This document shows, piece by piece, positions 22,308 through 35,500 of a stretch of 64,000 nucleotides of DNA. The translations under genes were made by a program, and so were the position numbers. Below the pieces are notes generated by a model. That model saw nothing but the letters and a program-made list of their open reading frames with translations, did not search any database and was not told where the DNA came from. The DNA comes from Archegozetes longisetosus (Eukaryota > Arthropoda > Arachnida > Sarcoptiformes > Trhypochthoniidae), in NCBI GenBank assembly GCA_018873245.2, contig JAEMBT020000007.1, positions 434,001 through 498,000 on the forward strand, read 5' to 3'. The first letter of the stretch is position 1; every line of letters begins with the position of its first letter.

Positions 22308-25300
22308 GTTTCTGATTGTTATATGTGATGCAATCTATTTGTTCGTAGATTCTTTATAGTCTTCGCCCATTTAATAACATATCCTTTTTTTGTTCTTTTA
22401 TATCCTGTTTTTTCTGCCTCTTTTCATCTGATTTCAATTATTTTAAAAGTAGGCCGAATATATACACACGAAAACTGCAAATAAAAACTTTGATTTATTC
22501 CAAACGCCTTATATAATGAAATTTCTAAGTAAAGGGTATTCAAATCAAACTTAGACCCTTATCATAAAAAGCTTTGCTATGAATTATTCACTATGAATTA
22601 TTCAAATAGTCGTGGATTCGGTTTATTCGGTTTAATTCTAGACGAAAATAAAATTTAGATCTGAATAACATTTGTTTGTAATGAGAAAAAATCAACTTTT
22701 TGAATAGCAACCATTAAATTAATGCCTAAACCGTATGTGTAGAAGCATTTTGTGATAGAAAAAGAATAATTAAACGCAATAACCATTAGAATAAATGGAC
22801 ATCATTTATGTTTATGAGAATCATCTGAATTCAGAAAAGAAAATTAGAAAAAATTACTATCTAGATGATAGATGGGTAACGTTGTTGGAAGCAAGCTAAA
22901 GAAGATACACCTATTCTATAGTCAATTTTATTATTGATTGTCATTATTAAAATGTTTCAAAAGTAACCTAAGAATTATTTTAGCTAATTATGAAACTATT
23001 ATGAACTGATATAAAATATTTGATTATGACCAAAATTACCAGAGAATTTATTGCACAAAAGAATTGTCAGAAACCTCCAACAGAGTTATAAACATATTAA
23101 TTATTTTACAGCGATATAAATAGTGATCAAATCTCTAAATCAGCTAATGCACCGTTTTTTCGAAAGGTTACTTACAAAGAAATATTTTTTGGCTAAATTT
23201 AAAAAATATACACCATATATTCATGAAAGAGATTACTTTAACCTAACTACAGAATCAGTACCGTAGCCACAAATTCGAGTATTTTTGGGCCACGATTTCA
23301 GATCTTATCAAGATAAAGATGATCATTTCAATTTAGGTAGGATTTTCTATTTTTTACAAACGTTGAAAATTTTCATATTTCTTCTGATAGTAAAAGTTAT
23401 AAAAATCAAAGCTGTAATTATTTAATAGCGCAGATTTAGTAATATTATCAATAAGTTCATTGTTTAGATACTTACAGGGAATGGAAAGGAAACTGTAAAT
23501 ATTTAATAATTTTCTATTTTAGATTTATATAAATTAGAAACATATCTTTTCTTAGGTTACATGATATATAAAGGGACTTCCACTATTGAAAAATATCTGT
23601 CACTTAATATTTAAGGAGTAATGAATCGTTGAGCAGTTTTTCGTAGAAAGTAAATGTCAGAATTTGACCATGACCAGACCATTGACCATGACCAGACCAT
23701 ACGGCTGATAATCCGATCGAGCGTCTCCAAACCTCCAAGTCTACTCTACTAATCTACAAACATTGATTCCAAAAATTGTGCTCCTTCAACACCTAATGAC
23801 CTTAGACCCTGTGTGTTGCTTAATCGCATCAATTAGGTTTGTCAATATACAGAATCTTGAGCTTAAGTTCAAACTTTTCTCTACTATCTATTATGATCAC
23901 ATCAAATCGAATAATAAGACAGCCTCTACTCGAATTAATACTTATTCATTGATCACTGGACTTTGGTCCTAAACTCTAGGGACTTCTAATGGGGCTCGGG
24001 TACCTTCAAATCCACAACCGGTTACGGCTCTGTTTAGATTATACAGCTTATGAATTTATTAATAAATCGAAAACATAATTATGATTCTCAGCAAACGATA
24101 GGGGAATTAATCAATTTTGAGTATGTTAACAAAATTGCAGAATACAAGATATAAATTATTCAAAATATGACTGTGTTTCTAACCCTATTGTTCATGTGAG
24201 ACAAAACAAGTATTGAGTCTGATTCTAGCTCTACTATGATTAGCTTCCCTTCTCAAATGAATTAGTTATTTGCTTTCTTACTGATATCTGTTGTCAATTA
24301 TTTGTTTCATACAATGCAGTTAATTATTGTTAACTCTTGTCAATTGTATACTCATACCTTATGTAGAAATATCTTATGACTTATGACCTTCACAAATATA
24401 TCAATTTCATACATTTTTGTAATTATCATAGTTGAAAATCTAATAATCAAATGTTTCTTCTGTTTCAATCAAAATTTCAATTTTTTCCTAAACACGAAGT
24501 TTAAGAACTTCTTAAAAAAGTGTATATAAATTGACAGATTCCAAATTTTAATTTGCATTATATTTAAATGAGAAAAGTTGTGATAAAAGCAAACTTATGT
24601 ATTGATGGTATTTGGCAAATAATTTAGTTTGAAGAAAGGGTCATATTTGTTGATAGTAAGTATTAGTATTGTATTGACACTGAGCCAGAATATAAACACT
24701 AAACATTTCGCTTCATTCGAGTGCTATTCAATGAGGAGTGATTGAGGAACACTTACACTTCTTATTCATTTCTGTTGTTTGAGAAATAGGACAATAGAAG
24801 GAAGACAACAGAAATGAACAAAATACAAACTAGAATAAAGAAACAATTGCCATTAAATCAAGAGAAAGCAAGTAATAATAAATTGATGAAAACCTTAATC
24901 AAGTCGTAGAGCAACTGATGGTAACACGAATAATTCTATTTATATCCTATTAGTTTAGAAAATTGCCTTTTCTAAGAAAAATAATTCACTGTATTGAGTG
25001 TTGTCATCTATGAATAATTGAACCGAAATATTTATGAGAATTGTACTAAAAGTGAAGTTATACTTATTCTATTATTAAGCATTAATCATATGATACTGTC
25101 TTTTTTAATTATGTTTTGTCTTAAATCAAATGTTTGGGAAAATAAGGCATATGCACACTAGATAATTCATTTAAATGCACATAAGAGAAACTTTCTCTCA
25201 AATGCTATTCAATTTAATTGAAATTTGATCACAAGACAATGCAACCAATCATGAGTTTGAAGTTACGTAAAAACAAACTTATCCAAAAACTTGCACTCAA

Positions 25301-26705
25301 TTAGTTTTTGTCCTGCCACCAACAAATTTAGAAAAAGCGTCTCAACTTCATTTCAAGTCACAAGATATGGATAGTTTTGCATACATTAGTTAATTGAATT
25401 TTTCGATACCCTATTCAACAAAAAAGCTTTGGCTGTATTTCACGAGAATAGATATCTCCCAAGCTATTTATAAAAGTTGAATAGATAAAGAAAATAATTA
25501 AGTTTGATGTCAGTAGAATTCAATTATAAATAACATCGTTAAGGTTTCAATTATTTAGATTTTTAATCATATCGTTCGTATTATTTTGTAAAACAACATA
25601 CAATAAAATACCACATTATTGTAGAAATGACTATAAAGATAAAAATAAAATGCAGGGAAAAAAGCAACTTGTTAGTAATAAAATAAAAGTTGGAATATTA
25701 TTGTTGTGATTCCAAGTAGTGTAGTCATAGCTGAATGAATGTGTTGGTACACTTGGTTACAAACAACACTACAAACATGTCTTAATTATAAATCATACCA
25801 AATGAAACCGTCATATAAAAATGGATTTTAGTATGCATTTTCTCATAACATTATTGCTAATCACGCCTTTAACAATCATTTTTAAGTTGAGTTAGGCGCA
25901 CATTCGATAAAACTCCTTATTGAAGAGCCTTCAAAACTATTATAATGAACGCGATCTAAAAGCCAAGTAAAACTATTAATAAATATAAATGTTCGTATGA
26001 TTTGTAATAATAGTATAGGAGATTGCTTATTAAAGCCAAAAAAGCCATTTTATTAGCTTAACATTTCACTATTCATTTAAATGTTCGTATGATTCGCAAC
26101 AATAAAATTGTTGTATTTGTCCTCCATTGTACTAAAGCTCACTCATTCAAATGAAATATCTCAAATACTTTTATGGTTGAATAAACTTTTTATATTGACG
26201 ACTGGGCTTTATGTATATTTGAAGAATATTGAGATTCGAGCAAATTATTATTGGATGTTTGAAATGCTACATTGACGCCCCACTAGAAACACAAGTTATT
26301 ACATATATTTTACTTTACTAAACAGCTCTACAGTTAAAATGAACTCCCTTTTGATTGAAGATTCTGATTGAACTTTCGTTTAGCGTACAACTTCATTATA
26401 GAACTTTGTATAAAATAATATGCTTTGTATGCCTGAAAACTATGTAACTGATAGTTTGAAGTGAACAAATGTTTGTTCGATACTTTCATTGAAACGCAAA
26501 AGCGTTTGCATTTTCAGTGTTTCCCAATTCAGTTAGTTTCGGAGATACTCAAGTCTCACTATTTGCTGAAGGAGCTGTCAGCATCATAGCTATAACAAGG
26601 AATATATAAGAAATTAATGGATATTTAGATAATTTGGATATTTGTGTTCAATACTTGACAAGTACTTTAAAAGTTGTATCTCTAAATTGTTAGACATTCA
26701 AATGA
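22308..26705. other. Intergenic region upstream of the anoctamin gene
   Basis: No supported gene. The anoctamin promoter and any non-coding first exon should lie at the left end; I could not place them. A less AT-rich patch with tandem GACCATGACCAGACCATT units lies at about 23660-24030 and is unexplained. A small hairpin (TCATTTCTGTTGTTT and its complement) lies at about 24764-24821. A direct repeat of AAATGTTCGTATGATT occurs at about 25986 and 26080. Confidence 0.4.
23663..23701. repeat. Short tandem repeat, GACCATGACCAGACCATT type
   Basis: GACCATGACCAGACCATT is followed directly by GACCATGACCAGACCATA, two 18-base units that differ at the last base. Each unit is itself built from GACCAT/GACCA words. 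The tract sits at the left edge of an unusually GC-rich block for this window. Confidence 0.6.
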
Positions 26706-27261
26706 GTTTGTACTAGTGATGTATAGCTTAAGACTAAGCAAAATAAGATATATTAAAATCGTTTGGCTTAAGACTAAGACTAAGTCAGACAAATGATTTT
26801 TGGATTTTCAAATTAAGACTAAGATTAAGACAAATGAAATTTCTTTCTATAAAATTAAGACTAAGATAAGAGAAACATATTCATAAGAGTAAGACTAAGA
26901 CTAAGACAAAGTCAGAAGTTTAGATACAAATATGGTCATTTAATCCATTAGAAAAGATTCATTTTTCGAAGTTTTCAATTATAAAACCATTTGTAAATCA
27001 CTAGATAAACAATTGCACTCCTATTGCAATACATTTTAATAGTGAATGTCTTTGCGCTTAGTTTTGTTTTGTTAGTCTATTGATCATTTTATGAAACATA
27101 TTAGATAATCAAAAATTTCAAAATGTTATAATATATGCTATAAAGAGATAACTAGCACAAGTAGTAAGACTAAGATAAGAGAAATGAAATTTTTGACTAT
27201 AAGACTAAGACTAAGACAAGACAAACTAAAAATCTCTAAGCTATACAACACTAGTTTGTAC
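26706..27261. mobile_element. 540-bp non-autonomous hAT-like element
   Basis: Ends at 26714 and 27253 are inverted repeats of about 17 bases (TAGTGATGTATAGCTTA against TAGTGTTGTATAGCTTA). They are flanked by the exact 8-base target duplication GTTTGTAC at 26706-26713 and 27254-27261. The T/CAGTG terminus and 8-base duplication are hallmarks of hAT transposons. The interior has no transposase. It is filled with degenerate TAAGAC/AAGACTAAG repeats near both ends (about 26727-26915 and 27163-27225), all in the same orientation; subterminal repeats are typical transposase-binding sites in hAT elements, so these may be that, or an expanded microsatellite. Confidence 0.82.
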
Positions 27262-30200
27262 TACAAAGTGATGTTCAAAACAAGCTGCAACTTAATTGTA
27301 AAAACAAGATATACTATTTTTTAAAGAAAAAACTTTCAAAAACGTACTATTTTCAGATTATTCGACGTATATAATGGCCTACGCCGAATCTACTTGCTCT
27401 GAATTGAGCGTATTGGGCTTGAACCAAAAAATGATAGTATTTATAACATATTCCTACCAATAGAAAAATAGTTTGAATGAAAGTCTTAGATCAAAAAAGA
27501 ACTCTTTTCTAAAGTGAATCGTGAATCTCGAGCTTATGTGAAAAGCTCTATCTTTAAAGGAGTACCAGCTGTCAAAATAGAATAGTAGATAATAGTAATA
27601 TGAAAATACTACCAAAATATGCTCATATTGAGCGCTTTGAAAAACATAAACAACGATAAAATAACATTTATATCTTATTTTATTTTGTAAGACTTTCATT
27701 TTAGATCATTTGAGTGAGAAATCGATTTTTTCTTTTGTAGATCTTTTTCTTATGAAGTTTTTCCAGTTATATCATTATGTGGTATTCAACTCACTTTGTA
27801 TCTAGTTTTAGGTCAAATCATGCAACAGTTGCAATGGTTCTAATTATTATTAATTAAGTTTAAATGCAATTAAAACAAGTTTTATCGATTATAGAAAAAA
27901 TTTGTCTTAATTTACAAGTTCCTTAAGTTTAACATCTATTATTAAAAGATTTTGATTTAAAGCATTTTTACCTAATTTATCTTTGTTGATAATAAAAAAT
28001 CATCTCTTAAGAAGTATGTAGATTTCTCATGTCTGTTTGTCTATTTGCTTGATTGTATGTCTGGATTAACAGTTAATGTATTTGCACACTACTCGAAATA
28101 AATTCGAGTGTTATAAAAATAGTTTTCAAAATTCTTATATTATTGAGAAAACTTACATAAGGTATATGCAACAGCGATCAATCGATAATGGTTTCACTTT
28201 TTCAATTATTCAAATAGTCTTTGAGTATTGTATAAAATTGCTCCAAAATTTGAAATATTATTAAAGTTTTATACAATAGAGATGACTTGGCATTCTTCAA
28301 TATTAATGAAAAGCCATTTGATTGTTAAATAATATAACTTGAGAAGATCGCTTACTGTTGGAAAACTTAATGTAATAGTGATGGCCTATAATTTTTGATA
28401 TGAAAAGCACCGTTGATCGTAAACTAAAGCTATTTCAAAAGTTCTTATACTATTGGACTAATTGCAAATGAGACATGTGATTTATTTTGAATTAATCCAA
28501 TTGTTTTTATTATGCTTATTCTCTTTTAATTCTAGAAGTTTTAATCTCTACTCAAATTTGCATTTGACATGACTAGAGGCCAATAAGCATAATTATAAAA
28601 GCCTATTAAGAGGAAAGATTAGTGAATGAATAATGTCGCTTTTCTTTCTTGATACTCTTAACTAAATGCCATTAAATCAAGGAAAAACTTGACTATTCAG
28701 TAATAAGACTATTTTTCTTTATTGAATAAGATAAGTCTTAACTATAAGTCAGAGCTTCAGATTAACATAATTTGATCATTTGGTGTCTTTTCTGTTTATA
28801 TCCTGAGCCAATTGATTGCCACAATACTTTGATTTAACGGGTCAAAAAACTTATTCTGACCAAACAGATTCAACTCTTTTCACAGAATACTTGTTTGTTT
28901 GGGCTACTTAGAGTAATCTAAACTTCAATAGCGATCGATTTAGAAATGTTTCGAATTGATAAGAATAGTCTATTTACAATATGATACACAGGGGATCTAT
29001 AATCTTTTAGTTCATTCACTATTCTTATTTCTAGTGTAGTGCGTTCCTAATATAGTTTTCTAAATATTAAATTATAATCAAAATGTTTATCATGATAGAT
29101 ATTATATAAAACGTATCCTCTACTCTGCGAATCTGTTATCTACTCGATGCAATCATTTTATCGCCTTTTCCTTCACTTTCCAGAATATTCAATGCATGCA
29201 AAAAATAATCAAAATGAAACTTATTGTATAATGACGTGATCCACAAATGTTAACTTTGATAGTTAACAATAAAATGTTAATAATCAAATTTCGAATCTCA
29301 CAAAAGTTATTGATATCTAAAAGTTATCGGAAACTATGCAACATTTCTATTGTAAAGCTTAACTTAAATTCATAATCGTTGTAATTAGCTCTGTTATCAC
29401 TTAATCTCTAGAAAGAATAACTTTCATAAATTCAAACTAGAAGCCATCAGTTGGAAAGCTATCCAAATGAATATTGAAGATCCTGGAGTTAGTTGGGCAC
29501 TAACACATGTATTGTGTATATAATAATAACTATAACTATAGTAATTACTAGAAAGTGTAGCTTTACTAATCAATTCCTAATTATCATAAGTGTAATTACA
29601 TCTTAATTAAAGACATGCAAATTATTGTGTTTCATATTCATTATGAGTTAGGACTTCTTGCCTACAACTCAATTGGAGATATCAATTTAGACCTTTTTCG
29701 TGTGATAAAAAATGTTATCGACTCATATATTTGATGTGTCTCTTCATATCTATCTATTCAGAAAAGTTTAATTTTTCAAATAAGATTGTGAAACAAAACT
29801 GTTAATTATTTAATGAAAGATATAAGTCAAAAATTTGTTCAATAAATACACCTAAAAACTGAAGCAATAGAATTGATATATTTTTAGAGATGTTAGTATC
29901 AGTTTTTTTGTTTGCTTTGGCCCATTATTTTCTCAATTCGTCAAATAAAATTAATAAAATGTTTGATCAAATAGAAAGTAAAAAAGTAATGAATTTTGTG
30001 ACAGAAGACAATTAAGAGGCTAAAAGATATGACAATTTGAGAAAAAATCACTTTCTTATTTGACGAATTGACTGAATTAATTAATAAGTCGAAAAACAAT
30101 TTTAAATAAGCCATAGCATTACCAGTGAACAATTACTTCATAATAAAGAGAAACTCTTTTTAATAGAGCGCAAATTGCAATCAATTGTATAACAGAAAGA

Positions 30201-32290
30201 GGTACGAATATTTGCTGTGCTACATATTATTATAAATATAATTAATGTATGAATAGATCATAAGTAAAAATAATAGAAAATCAATATTTTACCCAAAGAC
30301 GGACTGATAACTACTTTTGAGGAACTGTTTCTTGAGTTTTTGGTTTCATGAATAAAATAAATTACTAATCATTAATGCATAAGATGTTACTTTGATATAC
30401 ATGTCCTATCAATGCAATGACTATTGGGAAATAGACTCTAAATAGCACTTCATATAATTCTTATACTAATGACTCCAGCAATAAATATTAAACTAAAGTT
30501 GCCAGTCATAAGAATAATTAAACTTTAACAACTTTTTCTTATGAAAATTTTTCCTATTCTACAATAATCGATCATTTATATCATATTTAACTTTGAATTG
30601 TTGGCATAAATTTATCACTTGAAAAATTGAGAAATAAGATATAGATTCAAAAATTTGTTCAAAAGTTTAGACGAATCGATAAAAGTTTGATCAATAGTAA
30701 GCAAAATTTTATGAATGAAAATGCCATGTAAGGAACTCATTTCATACAAAACCTATTTTTTAAATTGAAGATTCATTTTGGGATTTGGCGCATACATGAG
30801 TAATAATTAAAGTAATTGAATACTCACTTTAGGCAACAATCGTATAAACTACTTTTACTCAGATTTAACTAGAAAATGGACACCGAATTGTAGATACGAT
30901 TCGACGACAAATATGTTTGAGGTGCAAATACGATTCCATGGATGCTCTCAAACATTTATAAGTGAGGATCTATCAGAGTTACAGTTAAACACGTTTGTTG
31001 GCAACTCACAAAATAGTGAGATTTCTATTGAGTATACATAGAGATTGTACTAAGTATTGTGACATAAGAGTGTATAACAGAATTGTCCGTTATATTTTCA
31101 TTGCACAGAATCGGTGTCTACAAGAGGCTTGTAGTAGCGTGTCTGCAGTGCGCAATTTCTTTTGTCGAATCAATACAAACATAATCATAATATTTTTTCA
31201 GTTTATGTGACTAAACATCATTTTTCATTAGTTTATTAAAAAGAAAAATGTTCAAGTATATAGTATTCAAGTCAAGCATTAGTTACACTCAATTAACTTA
31301 AGGTTTGGCTCAAAAGTTTCAAATTAAAACCTAAGTATTTATGAATCTTGGTTGGGATCGTTGCGCTTTGATTATCACGAATCCAGTCATCTTCATTTTT
31401 TCGTTTAGCACTTTAAAATTTATTTTACAAGCTTAGCATTCTTTCAAAATTTGTTATATTGAGGGAATGTTCAATTCAAATAAATGACTTGGCTACCAAG
31501 AAGACTCAACAGTTTTTGTTGTTAACAAGTATATTTTTATACAAATAAAAAATTTTAGTAGGTAATTAGATGCTGAAGATGCATACAAAATTATTCAATG
31601 GCGCTACCATTACTCTAAGTGTTTATTGAGATTGAAGCAAAAATTGTTAAGATTAGAGCAATCTGTTAGTTTAAGTCATAGAATGTTCAATATGCGAACG
31701 ATATATTTGTACATATTGATACATTTTGTATTTACGACAAGAATCAGAATCGCAGACGCATAACAATGAATCCGTCATCAATTATTCAGAATTTTGCGCA
31801 AAAATTTGCATTTTCGTTTGTAAATTAGAATTACTTTAATTCTTTGACCTTTTCAACAGCTTTGCAAATGATCCACTTGTTTTACAAGTGATTTAATAAA
31901 TTTAAACCATTTTTATTAAATTGGACTCTAATATGAAGATTATGATAATATGGTGCGTCTCATAGAAATATTTTAAGAACTAATGTGTTGAGACTTTAAG
32001 TCTCAAGAGTATAGTTGCCGAGAAGTTAAGGACTGCTTAAAAATGTTTACGCAAGTAAAGTAAGCAAGTTTTGAGCAATTTGTAAACTTTACCAACTTTC
32101 TCGGAAAGTTCAAGCTTTGAATAGAATTTGATGCGGGCCAACGCCAAGTTAACCCAAGCTTCTAGAAAATATTTGGTTCAGTGAAGTGAATGCCAGTCTC
32201 AAACTGAAGCAATTATTTTAAAAATATAAATACTACAAATTGATGATCAAATGATGAGCCAAAGCCATCTTTTGGTATGATATCCAGATG
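27262..32290. other. Intergenic region, no gene seen
   Basis: AT-rich throughout. Perfect 15-base inverted repeats CAATTCGTCAAATAA lie at 29934-29948 and 30056-30070, about 107 bases apart, a small hairpin of unknown nature. A less AT-rich stretch at about 30880-31160 includes a short frame reading TIRRQICLRCKYDSMDALKH, followed by a stop and GTGAGG; it has no recognised homology. Nothing else supportable. Confidence 0.4.
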
Positions 32291-32296
32291 TTTATT
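32291..32296 (-). promoter_or_regulatory. Candidate polyadenylation signal of the ankyrin-BTB gene
   Basis: AATAAA on the minus strand, about 208 bases beyond the stop codon at 32504. Other A/T-rich variants occur nearby, so the choice is tentative. Confidence 0.3.
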
Positions 32297-32503
32297 ACTT
32301 TTTAGTTGAAAAATGAAACAATGTATCGGATTATTCGATATAAATATAAAAATTAACAAAAACCAAATTAACATAAATTATAAATAAATAGATATTATTT
32401 GGAAATATATACATTTTCAGTATGTAAAAATTCAAATATAAAATCATTTTTAAACATATTGGGTGGCAATTAAATAAATATTGGATTCAAAAATATGTTA
32501 GTT

Positions 32504-35500
32504 TTAAATAATTGGTTCATTCCTTTTGATGAGATAATGATTCTTAGGCGGAGACTGTCGCTCTTTGATGCGTGACTGTAAGGTAAACATAAGACCTGAT
32601 AAGACGTCGTGATTATGAAGTTTTTTGCCGAAAATGAGTTTTCTGACGGCGTCGTCGTAAGTCAGTAATGCGACTAAATTTTGCAGAATAAATGCCTGAC
32701 AATATTCCAACAGTTGCACCGCATTGTATACTTTTGCATGAATATAAATATTGACCACATTATCCAAATCAACAAAATTAGAACATCTCTGCTCGCAATA
32801 ACGCAGTAGACCACTCAGTTGAAAGTAATTGGCGGCTGACATCAACTACAATTCAGTAAAATAATTTCATTTACATCTATAGTTAAATACATTTTCAGTA
32901 GCTCTAAAGCTTTCAGCAAACTTTTCGCAACGAGCAAATCTGATCAATTGTTGGAAAGATTGAAAAAATCTCGATTTTAAATTTCTACTATTAAAAGGTT
33001 GAAAACTCAAACCTTTAAATTGTTTGAGTGCAATACAAGTTTTACAAAACTTGCAGAAATAAGTTCAAAATATATTTCTGCTTAGCCTAGAGTTAAAGAC
33101 GAATAGAAGAAACTTTGTTAAGAGTAAAACTGACTAACTGAAAAAAACCAGTCAAGTTCCATATTCAATACAAACCTCTAGAATATCGCTTTGATCAACT
33201 TCAAAGTCATCGAATCCTCCGTTATATAAGAACTGCATAACCATCTATCAAAAAATATTAAATTATTTGCACTTATCCACTTCTAAATGCAACTTTGAAT
33301 CTATTCGTAGTTACCTGAAAAGTATCGTATTTGATATCATTGATAACAATAGGAGTGATTGAGCTGTTGGATTGTTGCGAGCCATTCATATCATTGTTAT
33401 TAGTATTATTTGAATCATTCGTACTCTTATTGCTAAGCATTGATTGAAATCGCGGCGAAGCGTTAACTAAAATGATTTTATGCGCATAAAACACACGATT
33501 CTCCACTTTGAATACACAGTCGGACATCTCTTTATTGTTGACATATTTGGCATCAATTCTCGCTCCCCTCACGTGCGAAACGTTACTAATTGGCTTAAGT
33601 TTTTCTTTTCCATAGCATGTACTGAAGATATCGGCCAACAGTAGAGATGTTCCCTCGTTCTGAAAAGTTTTAATTTTAATTAAACTTTTGTAATCATATT
33701 GATATTAGAATTGAGTAAATTTTTTCTAACGAACGCATACTTTGCTGTGTCTGAAGATAGAGAAAAGTAAAGGTAAACATTGGTCAACGAATTGTGAGCT
33801 GCAATCGTCTGGCCATAAATGCAAAAAATCTTGTAATAGTTGGTCAGTTATAGCATCCAAACGCATCTCATGTGCATTGGCCAGTGTTTGCATCCAACTG
33901 TGCAAAGTCCACGAAACTCCTGTTCAAACAAAAAATCTTATTACTTCCTTCAATTGACAGTTAATGCACAGTCAATAAAAGACTAGATATAAGGCTTTAA
34001 TCGAGATATTGCAATTTCAAAAACTTGCAGCAACATTGATGCAGAATCCAGTAATAATAAAACCTGGACTCGAGTAAACTGTTAAAGCATTCATTACAGT
34101 TGCTGTACAATCAGAAAAAGATTTTAACACAGAATTAACTTTTTGAAACAGATTTAATAGAAAAATAAAAATGACCACTATTGACAAGAAAAGCTATTTT
34201 GTTATTTGCACGTTTCTGTTAATCGAAGCAATTTTGGATAATTTACCCAAAAGTTGCGTAGTATAAGTTAACTATTAATGTGAATCAAAGCATTTGTTAC
34301 AGTTACTAAAAAGCAATATTTAGCCATAGAAAACAATACTTGTCTAAATTGAACTCAATTCTCAAACCTATATTTCTGAGGTCGAGTGTAATCTCCAAAA
34401 ATCCATTTTCTGCTGAGTGATACATCGCTTCTTGAAGTGCTTTCAGTTTAGATTTAGTCAACTTAATAACTTTTGAACCGTCAGATGCTGTCGCTGTCGA
34501 AGCACTACTACTCTTGTCTTGATTTGCAGCCACGATTTGTATTCTTCTTCTATCACTTGTCTGATAATTAGCACTCGTTTCTGCCAACATCTCCTCCAGT
34601 GAAAGAACGTCTTTGGAAGCATTGGAGAGCGGATGTGCCAACAACGTCCTCAAAATCATTCTTTCGCCATGCATTGCTGCAACAGCTATGGCTGATGGAC
34701 AGCCACGCGATGCTCCGCAATGAGACATCGAGTCTTTCAATTGAGTCGATAGGAAAGGATCGGCTCCGTATGAGAGCAATAGCCGAACCATATCTATTCT
34801 ACCAGAGCTTGAGGCCAGTTGCAGTGGTGTTTGAGTGATACGATCCTCGCCATAACGGGCGCCACCTTTTAATCATAAAAATAAAATTGATATCACGTCG
34901 TTTAGCTGAGTCCAATTTCAATAAATAAAAGATAAGTAGTTCAGTTCCAAATTATTTCAAAATCAACTTTACAGTTGCGATGCTATTTAGATTGACGTAT
35001 TCCTGTTTTTACCTGCTTTAGACATCAGCTCAAAAATAAAAAATCTTATATCGAAAGTTGAAATTTCATAAATTTCTTTTTTAATTAAACTAAAAATAAT
35101 ATTTAATAGATCCACGACTTCTCACAACTGATTTATTATGCTACAGCTTGTCAGATCTATTTGAATAATGCGCTCATTGAGAAAGGAATAACTTCTTATA
35201 CTTAAGCGCAAAATGAAAAAAGTTCGATTCGCCAACACGAACAGCTTGTTAAATGTTTACGAAATATTTTACAATAAAGATTTAAAATGACCCCAAATGT
35301 ATTTAGTTTATATTAGGATCTTCATTAATACGTATGATTTTAATGAAATGTAATCATAAGTTTAATAAAGTGATCGATCAGAGAAAAAAATAATACTTAA
35401 GAAACTACTATAAATCTACCAAAATATATAAGCCATCTAAAATACTTCTGAAAAACTTGATCACTGTATAAAACTATTGAACTATATTTTTGTAAATTAT

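Noticed and set aside
34599-34838. 79-codon plus-strand frame
   Set aside because: Antisense to the ankyrin region of the ankyrin-BTB gene.
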